DNA of 64,000 bases, taken from assembly GCA_943371245.1 (NCBI GenBank), contig CALRTY020000001.1, positions 1-64,000 on the forward strand, in the 5' to 3' direction. Positions 62,094-64,000 of this stretch are shown one piece after another. The DNA comes from UBA5018 sp947463165 (GTDB lineage Bacteria; Cyanobacteriota; Cyanobacteriia; PCC-6307; Cyanobiaceae). The notes under the pieces were generated by a model. It was not told the origin of the DNA and searched no databases. It saw nothing but the letters and a program-made list of their open reading frames with translations. Numbering within the stretch: the stretch's first letter is position 1; each line of letters starts with the position of its first letter. Made by a program: the position numbers and the translations under genes.

Positions 62094-62887
62094 CGGCCCT
62101 GGGCAGGGCTAAGGATGATCAGCCGGTCGCCCTTGCCGCCGTCGGGAAAGATCAGCACCGGCGGTGATTTGCCGCCCACCTCAGCTGCCGGAAGGCTGGG
62201 GAACACCAGCAGCTGGCCGCCTGCATCGCTGAGCAGCCGCCAGCGGCGGCCGCCACCGACCGGGTTCAGTTCGGCGCCGAGCAAGGCGTCGTAGCGCTCT
62301 CGGCTGCCGAAGAGGCGCACGCCGTTTGGATTGATCAGCTGCTGATCCGGATCCCGGCCGATCACGGCATCCTTGCCAGCCATGGCGATGGCGATCACGG
62401 GCAGAGTGGAGGTGTCGTCCACCGCATCGCGGCGCGCATCCGCCAGCCCCTGCCCCGACGCCAGCCCGTAAAGCACCAGCAGCAGCCAGAGCACAATCAC
62501 CAGCTCGTCCACCAGCGAGCCCAGCAGCCGCAGCTGTTGCAGCTGATTGCCACCTAGCCCCAGATTTTGCTTCAGCCGCCCCAACCCTGGCGCCAGTCGT
62601 CGCCGGCAGATGCGGATCGCTTTGAAGGTAACGAGAATCCCCACCAACGCCAGCACCAGGCCGCCGAGGAAACGGGCAATGGCCCAGGGGCTGCCGAACA
62701 AAAGCGAAAAGGCAGCAATCGAAGCCGACTCCACCGACAGTCCCAGGCTGGTGGGCTCCACTTGGAAATAGGTGAAATAATGCCAGCGGTAAATCCAACC
62801 GGTGAAGAACAAGGCAATCGCCAAGAGCCCCACACTCCCCGCCAGCTTGCCGAGCGGACTAGACGATTCCTTCGAGAATTCGGCCAC
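62090..62887 (-). CDS. Membrane protein, first gene of the caspase operon
   Basis: A 265-residue protein with three clear helices: about residues 14-36 (VGLLAIALFFTGWIYRW), 56-90 (LGGLVLALVGILVTFKA) and 120-145 (VIVLWLLLVLYGLA). The short YRWHYFTYFQVEPTSLGLS stretch after helix 1 resembles loops seen in small membrane proteins of bacterial defence loci. The soluble C-terminal half, with SRERYDALLGAELNPVGGG and LLVFPSLPA, is probably extracytoplasmic. The function is unknown. Confidence 0.68.
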   Translation of the reverse strand: MAEFSKESSSPLGKLAGSVGLLAIALFFTGWIYRWHYFTYFQVEPTSLGLSVESASIAAFSLLFGSPWAIARFLGGLVLALVGILVTFKAIRICRRRLAPGLGRLKQNLGLGGNQLQQLRLLGSLVDELVIVLWLLLVLYGLASGQGLADARRDAVDDTSTLPVIAIAMAGKDAVIGRDPDQQLINPNGVRLFGSRERYDALLGAELNPVGGGRRWRLLSDAGGQLLVFPSLPAAEVGGKSPPVLIFPDGGKGDRLIILSPAQGR

Positions 62888-63132
62888 AAATCAACGAGGA
62901 GGAAAATCCCCTGACACCGGGAGATACTAGATGAGGGCAAATGATTATGGCATTAGGGGAGAAGGGCTGTTTATTTTCATATCGACGAAATCACCAAGCT
63001 TCAAAGTGTTGCAACCAATATACGAAAACTTTGCGATGGCGACTCTGGCGAATTGCTTTGATCGGCATGCCATTGAAGGATCCAGATCTAGAGCAAAAAC
63101 TCTCTGCGTGCGGAGAAGGGATTCGCCACTCA
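62888..63132. other. Promoter region of the caspase operon
   Basis: AT-rich gap, 245 bp. No clear promoter or terminator motif was identified, and short frames overlap in several phases without family features. Confidence 0.3.
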
Positions 63133-63597
63133 TTAGCCAAACTCTTTTGACTTATGAACCGCAGATTGCCAGGCAAAATGCAAAGATATCGTCTTTTTGA
63201 CCATTTCATTTGATTGAAAGACATACCAAGTGATGTGGGTGGTATCGCTAGCCACTGCAGTATTGCGCGGGATCTTCACAATTTGAGAACCTTTGGGCAT
63301 CTTTAAGTTATACCAACCATAGAGCATCAGGGTAGAAGGAGAAAATTCATACTCTGACTGCTTAGATTGCGATCCAATAAAACTGTCCTCTTCTAAACCT
63401 ATAATAAAGGCAATGGCATTTATCTGCTGGGGTTCAACGGTCGCAGCTAGACTGTTCAATAGAGCTATCCAACAGGAGGCGAATAATGTGCCGTGCGAGG
63501 GGTTCCTTGATTTCTCGATGCCTGGGCACTGGCTGCGAAACACCTGTCGCTGGATTTCGATACCAATCGTGCTTGCCTTCGTGGCGTACCAGGACAC
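63133..63597 (-). CDS. Hypothetical protein
   Basis: An open frame of 154 residues from a GTG at 63597 (MSWYATKASTIGIEIQRQVF). A hydrophobic stretch near residues 42-52 (CWIALLNSLAA) and a beta-rich end with STLMLYGWYNLKMPKGSQIV make it protein-like, but no family was recognised. It could be a gene remnant. AT-rich composition matches the adjacent HicB-like gene. Confidence 0.35.
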   Translation of the reverse strand: MSWYATKASTIGIEIQRQVFRSQCPGIEKSRNPSHGTLFASCWIALLNSLAATVEPQQINAIAFIIGLEEDSFIGSQSKQSEYEFSPSTLMLYGWYNLKMPKGSQIVKIPRNTAVASDTTHITWYVFQSNEMVKKTISLHFAWQSAVHKSKEFG

Positions 63598-63636
63598 ATC
63601 CGCCTCGCTAGATCAAACTGATCAAATCTGTCCGCT

Positions 63637-63855
63637 TCATGGCATGACTAATTCACCAACCTTGCGAGCACCTGGAATACAGCCGCCAGAGAGATCAGAG
63701 TAGAGATCCTTCAGATGCTCAACCAAATCTTGCAGGGTGTCGCCTTGCGTCCAGTAATCAGGATATTCCTCAAGGTAGCCAAGCAAGCAATTATCTTCCT
63801 GCCAATGAACATACTTGGTTGTTTGCATTGGATGATCCAGCGGGAACTGATGCAC
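63637..63855 (-). CDS. HicB-like antitoxin
   Basis: A 72-residue protein. The start is a GTG at 63855 because a strong ribosome-binding site (GAAAGGAG, 63863-63870) lies 7 bases upstream. The core LLGYLEEYPDYWTQGDTLQD and LVEHLKDLYSDLSGGCIPG matches the HicB fold that neutralises HicA mRNA interferases. No HicA was found on either side within the window; it may lie beyond the right edge or be lost. Confidence 0.72.
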   Translation of the reverse strand: MHQFPLDHPMQTTKYVHWQEDNCLLGYLEEYPDYWTQGDTLQDLVEHLKDLYSDLSGGCIPGARKVGELVMP

Positions 63856-64000
63856 TGGGGTACTCCTTTCAGTCTAATGGTGCCGCCCATGCTCCGGCCA
63901 GCCCCACGCGCCAAGGAACGGTACCTACGACCGCCTTGGCCATGTGCCCCCTACGGCTAAAAATCCAGCCACCATGCGCAGCGCCTCCGCAAGATCAGCT
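63856..64000. other. Window end, no gene recognised
   Basis: Contains the HicB ribosome-binding site. No HicA-like sequence could be read upstream in any minus-strand frame. Confidence 0.3.

Overview
The window is a GC-rich chromosome segment from a unicellular picocyanobacterium of the Synechococcus/Cyanobium clade. Evidence for this is a psbA start encoding D1, apcD (allophycocyanin-B), a picocyanobacterial CP12, a Psb32-like PSII repair protein, a cytochrome b6f cofactor-assembly protein (CCB2/CCB4 type), the proton-extrusion protein PxcA and a cyanobacterial SLH-OprB porin, all interleaved with compact housekeeping genes. No virus, plasmid or intact insertion sequence was recognised.

Layout. 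1-9.4 kb: psbA (cut by the window edge), two small exported proteins, aspartoacylase, glutathionyl-hydroquinone-reductase-like GST, a DUF2301 membrane protein, an ABC-F ATPase, CP12, ObgE and a MalK-type ATPase. 9.5-12.7 kb: a large Ig-like surface protein with a bluetail C terminus, followed by a 1-kb gene-free stretch with remnants of two interspersed repeat families. 12.7-18.7 kb: mutS2, a VOC protein, hemB, a DnaJ protein and a thioredoxin-like protein. 18.7-22.1 kb: a 3.4-kb gene-free, relatively AT-rich region with many GTCTC/GAGAC words, including a degenerate array at 44-bp spacing. 22.1-39.2 kb: dense core genes (apcD, rlmD, pheT, rpmG, rpsR, an RNase R-like gene, an FAD oxidoreductase, metG, lptC, ccb, psb32, pxcA, cobU, trmL, an M23 peptidase, tRNA-Met). 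39.2-43.5 kb: small genes (Nif11-like, phhB, unknowns), a 15-bp minisatellite and an AT-rich desaturase plus CFA-like methyltransferase pair. 43.6-51.5 kb: a metal-homeostasis cluster (porin, lipoprotein, PKHD hydroxylase, znuA-znuC-znuB, zur, DUF318 permease, TIGR03943 protein). Two copies of a palindromic Fur-family-like box lie next to znuA and the porin.

51.5-64 kb is accessory: unknown proteins, a DUF6880 protein, an AAA ATPase with a PD-(D/E)XK-like C terminus, debris of VapC-like and HipBA toxin-antitoxin loci, a cupin and a HicB-like antitoxin. It also holds the most interesting unit, three translationally coupled genes (62887 down to 59683). They encode a membrane protein, an exported small beta-rich protein and an exported caspase-like peptidase. 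The peptidase carries six almost identical 43-residue WD40 repeats that differ only at a few fixed positions, the signature of a fast-diversifying recognition surface.

All family names come from recognising motifs by eye. No database search was run.
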